Shown: positions 36,489-45,297, counted from the first letter of the stretch. The stretch is 64,000 nucleotides of DNA from JAUILH01 sp964230215 (GCA_964230215.1 CAXRGQ010000006.1:372001-436000); one strand, 5' to 3'. Made by a program: numbers and translations. Notes: a model not told the origin generated them from the letters alone.

Positions 36489-36983
36489 ATGCGAATTGGA
36501 ATAATATCAGACACCCATGGATATTTCGACCCCAAGGTAAAGACTTACTTTGCCGAATGTGACGAGATATGGCACGCTGGCGATATAGGTGATTTATCGG
36601 TTATTGATGAGTTGCGCAAAATAGCTCCTGTACGCGCTGTATATGGCAATATAGACAACCATACAGTAAGAGCTGAACACCCTAGGGATCAACGTTTCAT
36701 GCTAGAAGGAAAAGATATATGGATCACTCATATTGGGGGCAAACCTTATGTCTACAATCAATTTACTCGACCGATAATGCAGAGCAATCCACCGGATATT
36801 TTTGTCTGCGGTCACTCACACATACTACTTGTACAATTTGATAAGCGTATCAACTGCCTATGTTTAAATCCAGGCGCAGCTGGAATCAAAGGATTCCATA
36901 AGGTAAAGACCTTATTGCGTTTCACTCTGGAAAAAGGACAGCTATCTGATATGGAAGCTATCGAATTAGGACCACGGCACTAG
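36489..36983 (+). CDS. YfcE/MJ0936-family metallophosphoesterase
   Basis: A 164-aa phosphodiesterase with the complete calcineurin-like metal motif series: ISDTHG (residues 5-10), AGDIGD, GNIDN, ITHIGG and CGHSHI. These ligate a di-metal centre (commonly Mn). Members hydrolyse bis-pNPP and, in some species, cyclic nucleotides; the physiological substrate is unknown. The length is normal for the family. Convergent with the DUF4293 gene, overlapping by 4 nt. Confidence 0.9.
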   Translation: MRIGIISDTHGYFDPKVKTYFAECDEIWHAGDIGDLSVIDELRKIAPVRAVYGNIDNHTVRAEHPRDQRFMLEGKDIWITHIGGKPYVYNQFTRPIMQSNPPDIFVCGHSHILLVQFDKRINCLCLNPGAAGIKGFHKVKTLLRFTLEKGQLSDMEAIELGPRH

Positions 36984-37546
36984 CGAATTCTATCGATAGA
37001 CGCCAATAACTTCATATCATTCTTAATACGAAGGTTCGCTAAGAAAACGAATGCAGCTGCAACCATCGGCATAAACAATCCAATATCGTACCCTGTTTCA
37101 AACTCAGGCATAATAACCGCTCCATCTAAGGTCTTTTTCAGCACATCATTCCCTAAATCTGCTGCAAATATTAAGCCCACAAAGCCAATTAAAAACAAAA
37201 GAAACAGTATGCGGCCTAATCTAAGTTGGAGTTTTAGATTTTTATACTTCAATAGCATAAACAATAAAAGACCAATGGCTGATACTACCAATAATAAGCC
37301 CATTGTAAAATATTTAGACAATCCTTTAGCTTCAATAAACTTTTCAGGCACATCTTGAATTTCGCTGAGTTGGTTGCCCTTTTTATCTTCTCCGCTTAAT
37401 TCGGCTTTTATCCCCGATACACTTACAGCAAATGTGAGCTCAGCCCCGTCCTTTGAAGCTGTATAATTCGCAATATTAAATACCGCAGACAAGGCAATAG
37501 CCACTATCGCCAATAGGATATATACAGTTTGAAGTCTTTGAAACAT
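36980..37546 (-). CDS. DUF4293 integral membrane protein
   Basis: A 188-aa protein starting MFQRLQTVYILLAIVAIALSAVF, the hallmark of DUF4293, a Bacteroidota-specific membrane family of unknown function. Four hydrophobic segments are visible (about 5-25, 80-100, 110-130, 150-170), with a soluble loop between the first two. It commonly lies next to rho, as here, where the two genes are divergent. Confidence 0.88.
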   Translation of the reverse strand: MFQRLQTVYILLAIVAIALSAVFNIANYTASKDGAELTFAVSVSGIKAELSGEDKKGNQLSEIQDVPEKFIEAKGLSKYFTMGLLLVVSAIGLLLFMLLKYKNLKLQLRLGRILFLLFLIGFVGLIFAADLGNDVLKKTLDGAVIMPEFETGYDIGLFMPMVAAAFVFLANLRIKNDMKLLASIDRIR

Positions 37547-37562
37547 TATTCTATTTTTTTGT

Positions 37563-37570
37563 CAAAGATA
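37563..37570 (-). promoter_or_regulatory. -7 box (TATCTTTG) for the DUF4293 gene
   Basis: An exact TAnnTTTG match on the minus strand, 16 nt upstream of the ATG at 37546. An upstream TTTTA (about 18 nt away) is a weak -33 candidate. Confidence 0.55.
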
Positions 37571-37629
37571 CATTTTGATTCATTGTGTAAAATCGAACTA
37601 ATTAACAATTTGAGATATTTTATACAATT

Positions 37630-37660
37630 TTTGTAAAAGATCAAAAAAGTAGTATGTTTG
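37630..37660 (+). promoter_or_regulatory. rho promoter (-33 TTTG, -7 TATGTTTG)
   Basis: TTTG (37630-37633) and TATGTTTG (37653-37660) with a 19-nt spacer fit the Bacteroidota consensus. The implied leader is about 100 nt long and contains a GGGCA/TGCCC hairpin at 37679-37692. Confidence 0.7.
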
Positions 37661-37768
37661 TCCCACAGTTCTCATCGAGGGCAACTCTGCCCAAGTATAG
37701 AATCAGTTCATTTATTAAGACCACACACGTTTTTTTTAGAACATATTTTACACTAATATATTTAACAC

Positions 37769-39448
37769 ATGTACGACATTCTTGAATTGAATGATAAGAA
37801 GTTGGAGGATTTAAAAGAAATCGCCAAAGAATTAAACATCAAAAAAACTACGGGATTAAAGAAGCAAGATCTCATCTACAAAATCTTAGACGAACAAGCA
37901 GTTAGACCGCCAAAATCAGCGGACAAAGGAGCATCATCAAACACAAATAATGACGCACCAAAAGCAGATGCGAGCGAAAAGAAAGCACCTGCTAGAAAAG
38001 ACTCAACAAACCGTCCTAAATCAGCGTCAAACGACAATAAGCCATCATCAAATGATAAAAAAGAAGATGGTGACAAATCTCAACGCCCTAGAAGACAACG
38101 TTCGGACAATTCGAACGACAAAGACAATAAGCGAAGAGATAATAAGCCAGACAATCAGAAAGATGATAAGTCAGACGGGGACACGCAGAAAGAAGCTAGA
38201 GATAACAACGATAGACGCAATAATCGCAACAACAACAATAACGGCAATCGCGATAATAACAATCGTGATAACAATAACAGACGTGAGCGTAAAGACAAGA
38301 AATCACAAGAAGAGCAGTTCGGCTACAACTTTGATGACTTGATCATTTCAGAAGGTGTTCTAGAGATTATGCCTGATGGATATGGTTTCCTTCGCTCATC
38401 TGATTACAACTATTTAAGTTCTCCAGATGACATCTACGTTTCTCAGTCGCAAATAAAATTATTCGGCCTTAAGACAGGTGACACAGTTAAAGGTTCTGTT
38501 AGACCCCCTAAAGAAGGCGAAAAATATTTCCCATTAATCAAGGTTGACAAAATCAACGGTCGTAACCCTGACTTCATAAGAGACAGAGTTCCTTTCCAAT
38601 ACCTTACACCTTTGTTCCCTGACGAGAAGTTCACACTTACAGGACACAAAGACGAGTCAATGTCAACGCGAATCATGGATTTATTCTCTCCAATTGGAAA
38701 AGGACAGAGAGGAATGATCGTAGCACAACCTAAAACAGGTAAAACAGTGCTTCTCAAAGAGGTAGCTAATGCAATTGCAGCCAATCACCCAGAGGTGTAC
38801 TTAATCGTATTGCTGATAGACGAGCGTCCAGAGGAGGTTACAGATATGGCAAGAAGTGTGAATGCTGAGGTTATTGCTTCTACGTTTGACGAACCAGCGG
38901 ACAGACACGTGAAAGTTTCTAATATCGTATTAGAAAAGGCCAAGCGTATGGTTGAGTGTGGTCATGACGTATGTATCCTACTTGATTCGATTACAAGATT
39001 GGCAAGAGCATATAACACGGTATCACCAGCATCTGGTAAAGTTTTATCTGGTGGTGTAGACGCTAACGCCCTTCATAAGCCAAAACGTTTCTTTGGTGCA
39101 GCGAGAAAGATTGAGAACGGTGGATCGCTTTCAATTCTAGCCACGGCATTAACTGAAACTGGTTCTAAGATGGATGAAGTAATTTTTGAGGAATTCAAAG
39201 GAACAGGTAACATGGAACTTCAGTTAGATAGAAAGATATCTAATAGACGAATTTTCCCTGCAATCGATATCCTTTCTTCTGGAACCAGACGCGAAGATTT
39301 ATTGATGAGCAAAGATGCATTACAACGTATTTGGATCTTAAGAAAACACCTTGCAGATATGAACCCAGTGGAAGCAATGGAGTTCATGAAAGAGCGTATG
39401 CAACACACGCAATCTAACGAGGAATTCTTAATTTCAATGAACGGGTAA
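37769..39448 (+). CDS. rho: transcription termination factor Rho
   Basis: A 559-aa hexameric RNA-dependent ATPase that terminates transcription. It has a Rho_N helical domain (1-45), then a low-complexity insertion at about 48-190, extremely rich in Asn, Asp, Lys and Arg (runs of NRDNNNRDNNNR type). Next come the cold-shock RNA-binding domain (EGVLEIMPDGYGFLRS), the P-loop AQPKTGKT with Lys325, Walker B VCILLDSITRLARAYN and the R-loop region. The insertion makes it about 140 aa longer than E. coli Rho (419 aa); such disordered insertions are known in Bacteroidota Rho. Its own promoter and a roughly 100-nt leader allow autoregulation, as in other bacteria. Confidence 0.97.
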   Translation: MYDILELNDKKLEDLKEIAKELNIKKTTGLKKQDLIYKILDEQAVRPPKSADKGASSNTNNDAPKADASEKKAPARKDSTNRPKSASNDNKPSSNDKKEDGDKSQRPRRQRSDNSNDKDNKRRDNKPDNQKDDKSDGDTQKEARDNNDRRNNRNNNNNGNRDNNNRDNNNRRERKDKKSQEEQFGYNFDDLIISEGVLEIMPDGYGFLRSSDYNYLSSPDDIYVSQSQIKLFGLKTGDTVKGSVRPPKEGEKYFPLIKVDKINGRNPDFIRDRVPFQYLTPLFPDEKFTLTGHKDESMSTRIMDLFSPIGKGQRGMIVAQPKTGKTVLLKEVANAIAANHPEVYLIVLLIDERPEEVTDMARSVNAEVIASTFDEPADRHVKVSNIVLEKAKRMVECGHDVCILLDSITRLARAYNTVSPASGKVLSGGVDANALHKPKRFFGAARKIENGGSLSILATALTETGSKMDEVIFEEFKGTGNMELQLDRKISNRRIFPAIDILSSGTRREDLLMSKDALQRIWILRKHLADMNPVEAMEFMKERMQHTQSNEEFLISMNG

Positions 39449-39484
39449 ATAATTGTATCCCAGTTCTATAAATTAATTTACTTC

Positions 39485-39490
39485 AAGGAG
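39485..39490 (+). promoter_or_regulatory. Shine-Dalgarno-like AAGGAG before the DUF4199 gene
   Basis: AAGGAG lies 10 nt before the ATG at 39501. Such motifs are rare among genes of this window, most of which show no purine-rich site upstream of the start. Confidence 0.4.
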
Positions 39491-39500
39491 AAGTTAAGAA

Positions 39501-40064
39501 ATGGATTTAAAACGAATCGGTGCACTATTAGGACTCCTTTGGGTTGTTTTAAAGACGGTGTTATTTAATTTAAATGTTGATTCTGACACCTCATTCAACA
39601 TAGGCGTTAGTGTCAATTTACTGCTTCTTTTAATCGTAATTTTCTTGGCTGTTCGTACGCACTTTAAGAGCGCTGTTAGAACCTTATTTTTAGACAATGT
39701 TAAAGCCGGAATGAAGCAAGCTGCCATTTATGTGGTAATTGTATCCGGCTTTATTTTTATCCATTACCGATGGATTGACCCTCAGTTTTTACCGCACAAA
39801 ATTGAAACACGTGTTGAGGCGGCGGTGGAGCGAATTGAATCTCAGGGAGGATGGGAGCAATTCAAAGAAAACGCTAATGACGAGCGATTGGACCAAATAA
39901 CTTATGACGATTACCTTGACGACATGCGTGATAGCGGGCAAACCTTCCTCAACCCTGCAATGGCATTATTGATAGCCCTTGTCAGCCTGATGTCACTGTC
40001 CTTCTTGTATACACTTGCGCTTAGTGCGTTGTATAGGAAGGTATTGTATAGGTTTGATAATTGA
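39501..40064 (+). CDS. DUF4199 membrane protein
   Basis: A 187-aa inner-membrane protein with four hydrophobic segments (about 5-22, 32-50, 68-88, 148-170). A central acidic loop (EQFKENANDERLDQITYDD) lies between the third and fourth helices, matching the DUF4199 family of Bacteroidota. Function unknown. It follows rho by 52 nt on the same strand and may be read through from it. Confidence 0.78.
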   Translation: MDLKRIGALLGLLWVVLKTVLFNLNVDSDTSFNIGVSVNLLLLLIVIFLAVRTHFKSAVRTLFLDNVKAGMKQAAIYVVIVSGFIFIHYRWIDPQFLPHKIETRVEAAVERIESQGGWEQFKENANDERLDQITYDDYLDDMRDSGQTFLNPAMALLIALVSLMSLSFLYTLALSALYRKVLYRFDN

Positions 40065-40086
40065 CAGACTAAGCCCAATCTCGCTG

Positions 40087-40148
40087 CCACGAGCCGCGCT
40101 TAGGCATTGTGCTTAAATCGTATTCCCGCTCGCTTGGCTCGCGGGAAC
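40087..40148. repeat. dispersed GC-rich intergenic repeat, copy 1
   Basis: A 62-bp element from CCACGAGCCGCGC to GCTCGCGGGAAC that is about 85% identical to 43868-43930. It contains an imperfect palindrome around CCGCTCGC...GCTCGCGG and is clearly GC-richer than its surroundings. It fills most of the 129-bp convergent gap between the DUF4199 and mpl-like genes, followed by a short direct repeat of TAGGATTGAT (about 40150-40175). Confidence 0.8.
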
Positions 40149-40193
40149 CATAGGATTGATAATTTAGGATTGATGATTTATGATGGGGTAGCA

Positions 40194-41555
40194 TCAATCA
40201 TTGATTGCTAAGAGGGACTTTCCGAATTCATCTAGGTTAATACCGTTGAAGTTACCTGAGGTCATTAGCAAGAGATTTCGATCTTTCCATTCAATTTCTC
40301 GCAGAAGTGAAGTTATCATCTCAGAATCCGTGTATACCTCTAAATTATCCCCGCCAAACGCTTTTTTAACGTCATCTACGCTTATTTCTTGTAGTTTCTT
40401 ATGCTTGATAGTGACTGGATTAAAATAAACGATAGCACGGTCTGCTGACGCCATTGCACCGTCATACTCCCCAAGAAAATCAGCATTTAGACTGCTGAAG
40501 GTATGTAGCTCCATGCAGGCAATCAACTCTCTTTCAGGGAATTGCTTTTTAAACGCAGACGTGGTCGCCTTAAGTTTTGATGGGCTATGGGCAAAATCTT
40601 TGTAGATAACACATGCTTCATTTTCAGCAACTTTCTCTAAGCGCCTTGCCGCACCACCAAAGCTCTCTATGGCCTTATAAAAGTCGTGTTCCTTCACCCC
40701 TATTGCTGTACACACGTGTTTAGCCGCAGATAAGTTCTGAAGATTATGCTCTCCGAAAACTTTAATTGGATGGTTTTGCTCGGCTATCAGCTCTGTTTTC
40801 CCATTACTGATCTTGTGCGGATGCACACCGTAGCCTACCGCAGCAATGTCAACTTTAGACCTCATAAGACTTTTCAACTCATCGTCTAATTCGCAGTAAA
40901 ACAATTGCCCTCCCGACTCGATTAAATCGATGAAAATTGAGAACTGTTCTACATAGTTCTCAAACGTTGGAAACACATTGATATGGTCCCAAGCAATTCC
41001 AGTTAACACCGCGATATTTGGCTTGTACAAATGAAATTTGGGACGTCTATCAATTGGCGATGACAAGTATTCATCTCCCTCAATTACAGCCACCTTTGCG
41101 GACTCACTAAACCGAACCATGCACTCAAACCCATCTAACTGAGCTCCCACCAAATAATCCGCTTCAATCCCGACCTTATTTAGAACATGCAGAATCATTG
41201 CCGTTGTACTTGTTTTACCATGGCTGCCGCCAATAACCACGCGGGTTTTGCTTTTTGTCCGTTCATATACATACTCTGGAAACGAATACACTTTTAAGCC
41301 CAAGTCCTTTGCTTTTTTCAGCTCCGGATTGTCTTCTCTGGCGTGCATTCCTAAAATCACAGCATCCAGGTCTTTGTGTATCCTATCGACATCCCAACCC
41401 TCACCCGATGGTAACAAACCATATTTATCCAACCTAGACCTACTTGGATCGAAAATCTGATCGTCCGAACCCGTTACTTCAGCCCCTTCTAAATGCAGAG
41501 CTATCGCAACATTATGCATTGCAGCTCCGCCAATCGCAATTAAGTGCACCTTCAT
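40194..41555 (-). CDS. Mpl-like UDP-N-acetylmuramate:peptide ligase (Mur ligase family)
   Basis: A 453-aa Mur ligase. The N-terminal UDP-binding domain has IGGAAMHNVAIALHLEGAEVTGSDD. The ATP P-loop is GGSHGKTSTT at about residue 109, followed by VIEGDEY and the WDHINVF motif; the C-terminal domain contains ELHTFSSLN. The overall pattern fits Mpl, which joins UDP-MurNAc to tripeptide recovered from murein turnover, better than MurC. Bacteroidota carry such a MurC/Mpl-like protein besides MurC. Exact substrate is inferred. The -7 box lies 4 nt before the ATG. Confidence 0.85.
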   Translation of the reverse strand: MKVHLIAIGGAAMHNVAIALHLEGAEVTGSDDQIFDPSRSRLDKYGLLPSGEGWDVDRIHKDLDAVILGMHAREDNPELKKAKDLGLKVYSFPEYVYERTKSKTRVVIGGSHGKTSTTAMILHVLNKVGIEADYLVGAQLDGFECMVRFSESAKVAVIEGDEYLSSPIDRRPKFHLYKPNIAVLTGIAWDHINVFPTFENYVEQFSIFIDLIESGGQLFYCELDDELKSLMRSKVDIAAVGYGVHPHKISNGKTELIAEQNHPIKVFGEHNLQNLSAAKHVCTAIGVKEHDFYKAIESFGGAARRLEKVAENEACVIYKDFAHSPSKLKATTSAFKKQFPERELIACMELHTFSSLNADFLGEYDGAMASADRAIVYFNPVTIKHKKLQEISVDDVKKAFGGDNLEVYTDSEMITSLLREIEWKDRNLLLMTSGNFNGINLDEFGKSLLAIND

Positions 41556-41559
41556 ACAT

Positions 41560-41567
41560 CAAAGCTA
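41560..41567 (-). promoter_or_regulatory. -7 box (TAGCTTTG) 4 nt before the mpl-like ATG
   Basis: An exact TAnnTTTG match on the minus strand with the ATG at 41555 only 4 nt downstream, the same spacing as at 1436, 3971 and 56549. A TTTT at 41589-41586 is a weak -33 candidate. Confidence 0.5.
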
Positions 41568-41626
41568 CACTACAATTGTCGCCGTAAAACAGACATGAAT
41601 TGGAATTTTAAAAAGTCAAAAGTGAA

Positions 41627-42835
41627 TTACTCCATATTCTGAGAAGCGATCCATGCGCCCGTCCACGCATTTTGGAAGTTGAAGCCGCCAGTTAAAGCAT
41701 CAATATTCAAAACTTCTCCTGCAAGATAGATGCGTGGGAATAGTTTTAAATTCATCCGTTTGAAATCAACTTGCTTTAACTCCACTCCTCCAGCACTAAC
41801 AAATTCGTCTTTATTTGTACTTTTCCCGTTTACGTCAAACGAACAATTCGTGCATAGATTTGCCAAGGCTACGATCTGCTTTTTGTTTATGTCAGCATAG
41901 TTACTCTCTTCTGAAATTCCAGAAACAGCACAAAGATTTTTCCATAAACGCTTAGGCATTTCTACTAGAGGATTTGGCCATACTTTTTGCTTTGGACGTA
42001 GCTCTTTTTGGTTTTTAAACACCTCTATAACGTCCTGAAATTCAAAGTCAGTATTCCAATTTACTTCAATTTTAAATTTATATTTTTCAGCATGAAGAAG
42101 AATCGCAGCTACCGACGACAATTTCAATATCCCAGGACCACTTAATCCCCAATGTGTAATTAAAGTTGGTCCGAACTCTTCCAGCTTTGTTCCCATTATT
42201 TTCACCCTCGTATTCGGACAGGAAACTCCAGGTAAATCACTTATGATTTTTGATGCTATGTTAAACGTGAATAATGCTGGAACTGGATCGACAACATCTA
42301 TCCCCATATTATTTAACACATTCCACATAGAAGGCGTTCCCCCAGTTGCTAGAAATACATTCCGTGCTTTAAACGATTGCTCGCCACAATCAAGATGCAC
42401 GTCTTCCTCACTGTAGTTAATGGCATCCACCCCGCACGAATAGTAAACTTTTACCTCCTTGGCTTCCAACTCACCTAAAAAAGTATCAATAATAGTTTGA
42501 CTCGAATCTGTAGTAGGAAACATTCTGCCGTCTTCCTCAATTTTAAGCTCTACACCTCTTTCAGCAAACCAAGCGATGGTATCTCCCGGCTGAAAGCTAT
42601 TAAACGGTCCCATAAGCTCTTTTTGCCCTCTTGGATAATATTTGACCAACTCTCGTGGGTCGAAACATGCGTGCGTCACATTACAGCGCCCACCACCGCT
42701 TATTTTGAGTTTTGCCAATGGTTTGTTTGACTTTTCAAGTATAAGAACGCTTGCATCAGGATGCTTCTCCTTGTAGTTTATTGCAAAGAAACATCCAGCA
42801 GCACCTGCCCCAATCACTATAACGTCATATACCAT
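41627..42835 (-). CDS. HI0933-family (BaiN-like) FAD-dependent flavoprotein
   Basis: 402 aa from the ATG at 42835, which directly precedes the dinucleotide-binding fold VYDVIVIGAGAAGCFFAI. A longer frame to 42865 would overlap the divergent gene and is rejected. Other family landmarks are SGGGRCNVTHACFDP, FATGG-type VFLATGGTPS, LTHWGLSGPGIL and the C-terminal LAGEVLNIDALTGGFNFQNAWTGAW that closes over FAD. The family has uncertain reactions; it is annotated as aminoacetone oxidase-like or BaiN. Cytoplasmic. Divergent from the MBL gene; AATCTTTG 7 nt upstream may be its -7 box. Confidence 0.9.
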   Translation of the reverse strand: MVYDVIVIGAGAAGCFFAINYKEKHPDASVLILEKSNKPLAKLKISGGGRCNVTHACFDPRELVKYYPRGQKELMGPFNSFQPGDTIAWFAERGVELKIEEDGRMFPTTDSSQTIIDTFLGELEAKEVKVYYSCGVDAINYSEEDVHLDCGEQSFKARNVFLATGGTPSMWNVLNNMGIDVVDPVPALFTFNIASKIISDLPGVSCPNTRVKIMGTKLEEFGPTLITHWGLSGPGILKLSSVAAILLHAEKYKFKIEVNWNTDFEFQDVIEVFKNQKELRPKQKVWPNPLVEMPKRLWKNLCAVSGISEESNYADINKKQIVALANLCTNCSFDVNGKSTNKDEFVSAGGVELKQVDFKRMNLKLFPRIYLAGEVLNIDALTGGFNFQNAWTGAWIASQNME

Positions 42836-42878
42836 CGTCTCACAAAGATTGATTATTTTTAGCACAAAATTATCAAGT

Positions 42879-43739
42879 ATGACAATCTATCCAGTAAATG
42901 CAGGGAATTTTAAATTAGACGGGGGAGCTATGTTTGGAGTAGTTCCGAAATCAATTTGGTCTAGAACCAATCCGGCAGACAGCAACAACATGTGCGATTG
43001 GGCCATGCGTTGCATGCTGATTGAAGACGGGGATAGACTGATGCTAATAGATACTGGTATTGGCGACAGGCAGAGCGAGAAATTCTTTAGTTACTACTTC
43101 CTTCACGGCGATGATAGTTTGGAGAAAAGTGTAAAAAATGCAGGGTTTTCATTTGATGATATTACGGACGTATTCCTTACCCATCTTCACTTTGACCACT
43201 GTGGAGGCGCAATTAAATGGAATGATACAAAAGAAAGATTAGAGCCGACATTTAAAAACGCAACTTACTGGAGCAATGAAAGACATTGGGATTGGGCGGT
43301 AAATCCTAATCCACGTGAAAAAGCGAGTTTCTTAAAGGAAAACATTATGCCAATCCAAGAAAGTGGGCAACTACAATTTATAAAACGTGAAGGTGACTTT
43401 ACAAAAAATGTATTTCCGAATATGGATGTATTGTTTGTAGATGGCCATACGGATAGTCAAATGATTCCGCATATTAATTACAAAGGAAAAACCTTAGTTT
43501 TTATGGCCGATTTGCTTCCAAGCACTGGTCACATCCCTCTGCCATATGTAATGGGATACGACACACGTCCTTTAATCACACTAGAAGAGAAGAATAATTT
43601 TCTAACAAACGCTACACAAAACGAATACTTTTTGTTTTTAGAACATGATGCGGTAAACGAGTGTTGTACACTTCAAATGATGGAAAAAGGGGTAAGATTA
43701 CAGTCTAGCCATTCGTTTGGGGAGTTGTTTGGGGGATGA
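42879..43739 (+). CDS. MBL-fold metallo-hydrolase
   Basis: 286 aa from the ATG at 42879 (MTIYPVNAGNFKLDGGAMFG), preferred over 42849, which would overlap the divergent gene's start. The zinc-binding signature HLHFDH is at residues 102-107, preceded by LIDTGIG and followed by DGHTDSQM and a C-terminal FLEHDAV segment with further ligands. The N-terminal GGAMFG...W pattern is typical of the AHL-lactonase/AidC-like branch of the superfamily. Whether it cleaves lactones is unproven. Confidence 0.88.
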   Translation: MTIYPVNAGNFKLDGGAMFGVVPKSIWSRTNPADSNNMCDWAMRCMLIEDGDRLMLIDTGIGDRQSEKFFSYYFLHGDDSLEKSVKNAGFSFDDITDVFLTHLHFDHCGGAIKWNDTKERLEPTFKNATYWSNERHWDWAVNPNPREKASFLKENIMPIQESGQLQFIKREGDFTKNVFPNMDVLFVDGHTDSQMIPHINYKGKTLVFMADLLPSTGHIPLPYVMGYDTRPLITLEEKNNFLTNATQNEYFLFLEHDAVNECCTLQMMEKGVRLQSSHSFGELFGG

Positions 43740-43807
43740 TTTTTGGGGTTGATGATGCGCTGGGCATGCCGCTAATCATTTGATTGATGTGTTTTTGGGT
43801 TAATTCA

Positions 43808-44058
43808 TGTTTGGTGCCACGATAACCGTATTCACAACATTTTGTTTTGATTTAATTGTGTTTGGTACCACGAGCCGCGCATAGGCTCTGTGCTTAAATT
43901 TTTATTTCCGCTCGCTTGGCTCGCGGGAACGTCCGTTTAAATGAAATTAATTACGATAACCGAAATGTATTTGGGAGCTAGCAACATCCGTTCTACCGTT
44001 ACCGCGAGCGAAAGTAATTTTGGTTGATTTTGGCACGTGCATTAGCTACCGCTCGTGG
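43808..44058. repeat. cluster of dispersed-repeat copies in a 359-bp gene-free gap
   Basis: The gap 43740-44098 has no ORF. It contains the second full copy of the 62-bp element (43868-43930) and a direct partial copy, TGTTTGGTGCCACGA at 43808-43822 against TGTTTGGTACCACGA at 43859-43873. A degenerate inverted copy lies at 43990-44058 (ends GCTCGTGG, begins GTTCTACC). The outward-facing copies could fold into a long stem. Confidence 0.7.
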
Positions 44059-44098
44059 ACGTTGTGAAACTCATTTACCATAAAACAACACAACCACA

Positions 44099-44773
44099 TC
44101 ACCTTAAATGTTTGTTATCAGACGAATCAATATCAATTAAATACGTCTCATACTCATCCCCATTTTCAAAGACCCTTAATGACCGTACAATTCCAATTCC
44201 TTTTGCGTAAGTAGTATATTGGACAAAGTCCCTGCTAAATAATTTATTGTAATTATTATCACGAATGGTTTGCTCGTAATCATCTTTAAATACAATTGCG
44301 TCATAGTCTATACCATCAAAACTGTATGTCTCTCCCACACTCTTTATTTGCCTTGACTTTTTAATTGTTTCAATATCTCCATGCTCATTAGGAATAACTA
44401 TTTTCCATACACAAACGTCATCCATTGTCATCTTCCATTTCAAGACGTCCTTATCCACCAATGAAGCCTCATAAAATACGTCATGCTTAACCACCGTATA
44501 TTCAACAAATCGAGTCCCATCATCGCTCATTATTTCATTGGTTACTTCACTGCTCTTTTCACTAGACAGGATAATATCGGAAGTGAAAATTCTAGACTTT
44601 GGATCAAAGTGCATTTGCCACACTTGATTTCCATCTGGAGTGTGGTAGGTATAGATAACAGAATTTGCAAAATTCTCATAAGGGAAGTAGTATTCTTTAG
44701 TTTCGATAATTTTTTTATCTGAGCTACAAGAACCTAAAAACACTAATCCACAGACTAATAGATATTTAAACAT
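44099..44773 (-). CDS. lipoprotein of unknown function
   Basis: 224 aa from the ATG at 44773. A GTG at 44782, overlapping the upstream stop as GTGA, would add three residues. The signal sequence MFKYLLVCGLVFLGSC ends in a clear lipobox, with Cys16 followed by Ser-Ser-Asp, so the protein is lipid-anchored, probably in the outer membrane or at the surface. The mature part is mixed alpha/beta with many charged residues and no recognised domain. It is cotranscribed with the small protein upstream. Confidence 0.7.
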   Translation of the reverse strand: MFKYLLVCGLVFLGSCSSDKKIIETKEYYFPYENFANSVIYTYHTPDGNQVWQMHFDPKSRIFTSDIILSSEKSSEVTNEIMSDDGTRFVEYTVVKHDVFYEASLVDKDVLKWKMTMDDVCVWKIVIPNEHGDIETIKKSRQIKSVGETYSFDGIDYDAIVFKDDYEQTIRDNNYNKLFSRDFVQYTTYAKGIGIVRSLRVFENGDEYETYLIDIDSSDNKHLR

Positions 44774-44778
44774 TTTTA

Positions 44779-45243
44779 TCACTTCCTAAAAACCGGTATA
44801 TTAAACTCAACATTAAACGCCCAACGGTTTCTATTTTCCAAGTTATTATTATTCACCCATAGGTGCGGACCGAAATATAAGGCGCCATACACAAAATACA
44901 CACCTAAATACGGCCTAAAAGACGCATTAAACTGCTCACCATCACGTGTAAATGCCGTTGCTTGTAAACCAAACGTTGTAAAATACAACGTAACATCAAA
45001 ATCTGCGATGGCACTGTGCTCAGTCAACCATGGATTATAACCATAAGACAGCTCCGCACTTGAAAACACTACGTCTTTCCATTTCACCCACTTCATCCCG
45101 AGTGAAAAATTTCCCTTGTTAAATTGATTATAGCCAACACTTAAATAGCGGTAATTACCCTCCATAAATGGTTTAGACGGCGCTGACTGAGAACGTCCAG
45201 CTATGCTAATTATAAGGCTTGCTATGAGTATTAGTTTCCGCAT
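44779..45243 (-). CDS. small exported protein, possible outer-membrane barrel
   Basis: 154 aa from the ATG at 45243 (MRKLILIASLIISIAGRSQ, a signal peptide). A longer frame from 45279 would run through the terminator of the previous gene and is rejected. The mature part has alternating aromatic strands (YRYLSVGYNQFNKGNFSLGMKW, YLGVYFVYGALYFGPHLW) ending in FNIPVFRK, consistent with a small outer-membrane beta barrel. No family recognised. Its stop overlaps the following lipoprotein gene region. Confidence 0.65.
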   Translation of the reverse strand: MRKLILIASLIISIAGRSQSAPSKPFMEGNYRYLSVGYNQFNKGNFSLGMKWVKWKDVVFSSAELSYGYNPWLTEHSAIADFDVTLYFTTFGLQATAFTRDGEQFNASFRPYLGVYFVYGALYFGPHLWVNNNNLENRNRWAFNVEFNIPVFRK

Positions 45244-45272
45244 AAAGAAAACCCCCGACACATGGTCGAGGG
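45244..45272 (-). terminator. terminator of the PorE-like gene
   Basis: On the minus strand GCCCTCGAC...GTCGGGGG (one mismatch, loop CATGT) is followed by TTTTCTTT and then immediately by the ATG at 45243. It ends the upstream OmpA-family transcript and overlaps the 5' boundary of the next gene. Confidence 0.7.
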
Positions 45273-45297
45273 CTTGCAATTTACTTAAGATTATTTA

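Noticed and set aside
37950..38342. 130-aa plus-strand ORF in the 5' part of rho
   Set aside because: It is the +1 frame of the Asn/Asp-rich low-complexity insertion, giving Thr/Ile runs; the rho frame is fixed by its domains.
40194..41555. Calling the Mur ligase MurC
   Set aside because: The N-terminal IGGAAMHNVAIAL and later motifs fit Mpl better, and no other division/cell-wall genes are adjacent; the symbol was left blank.
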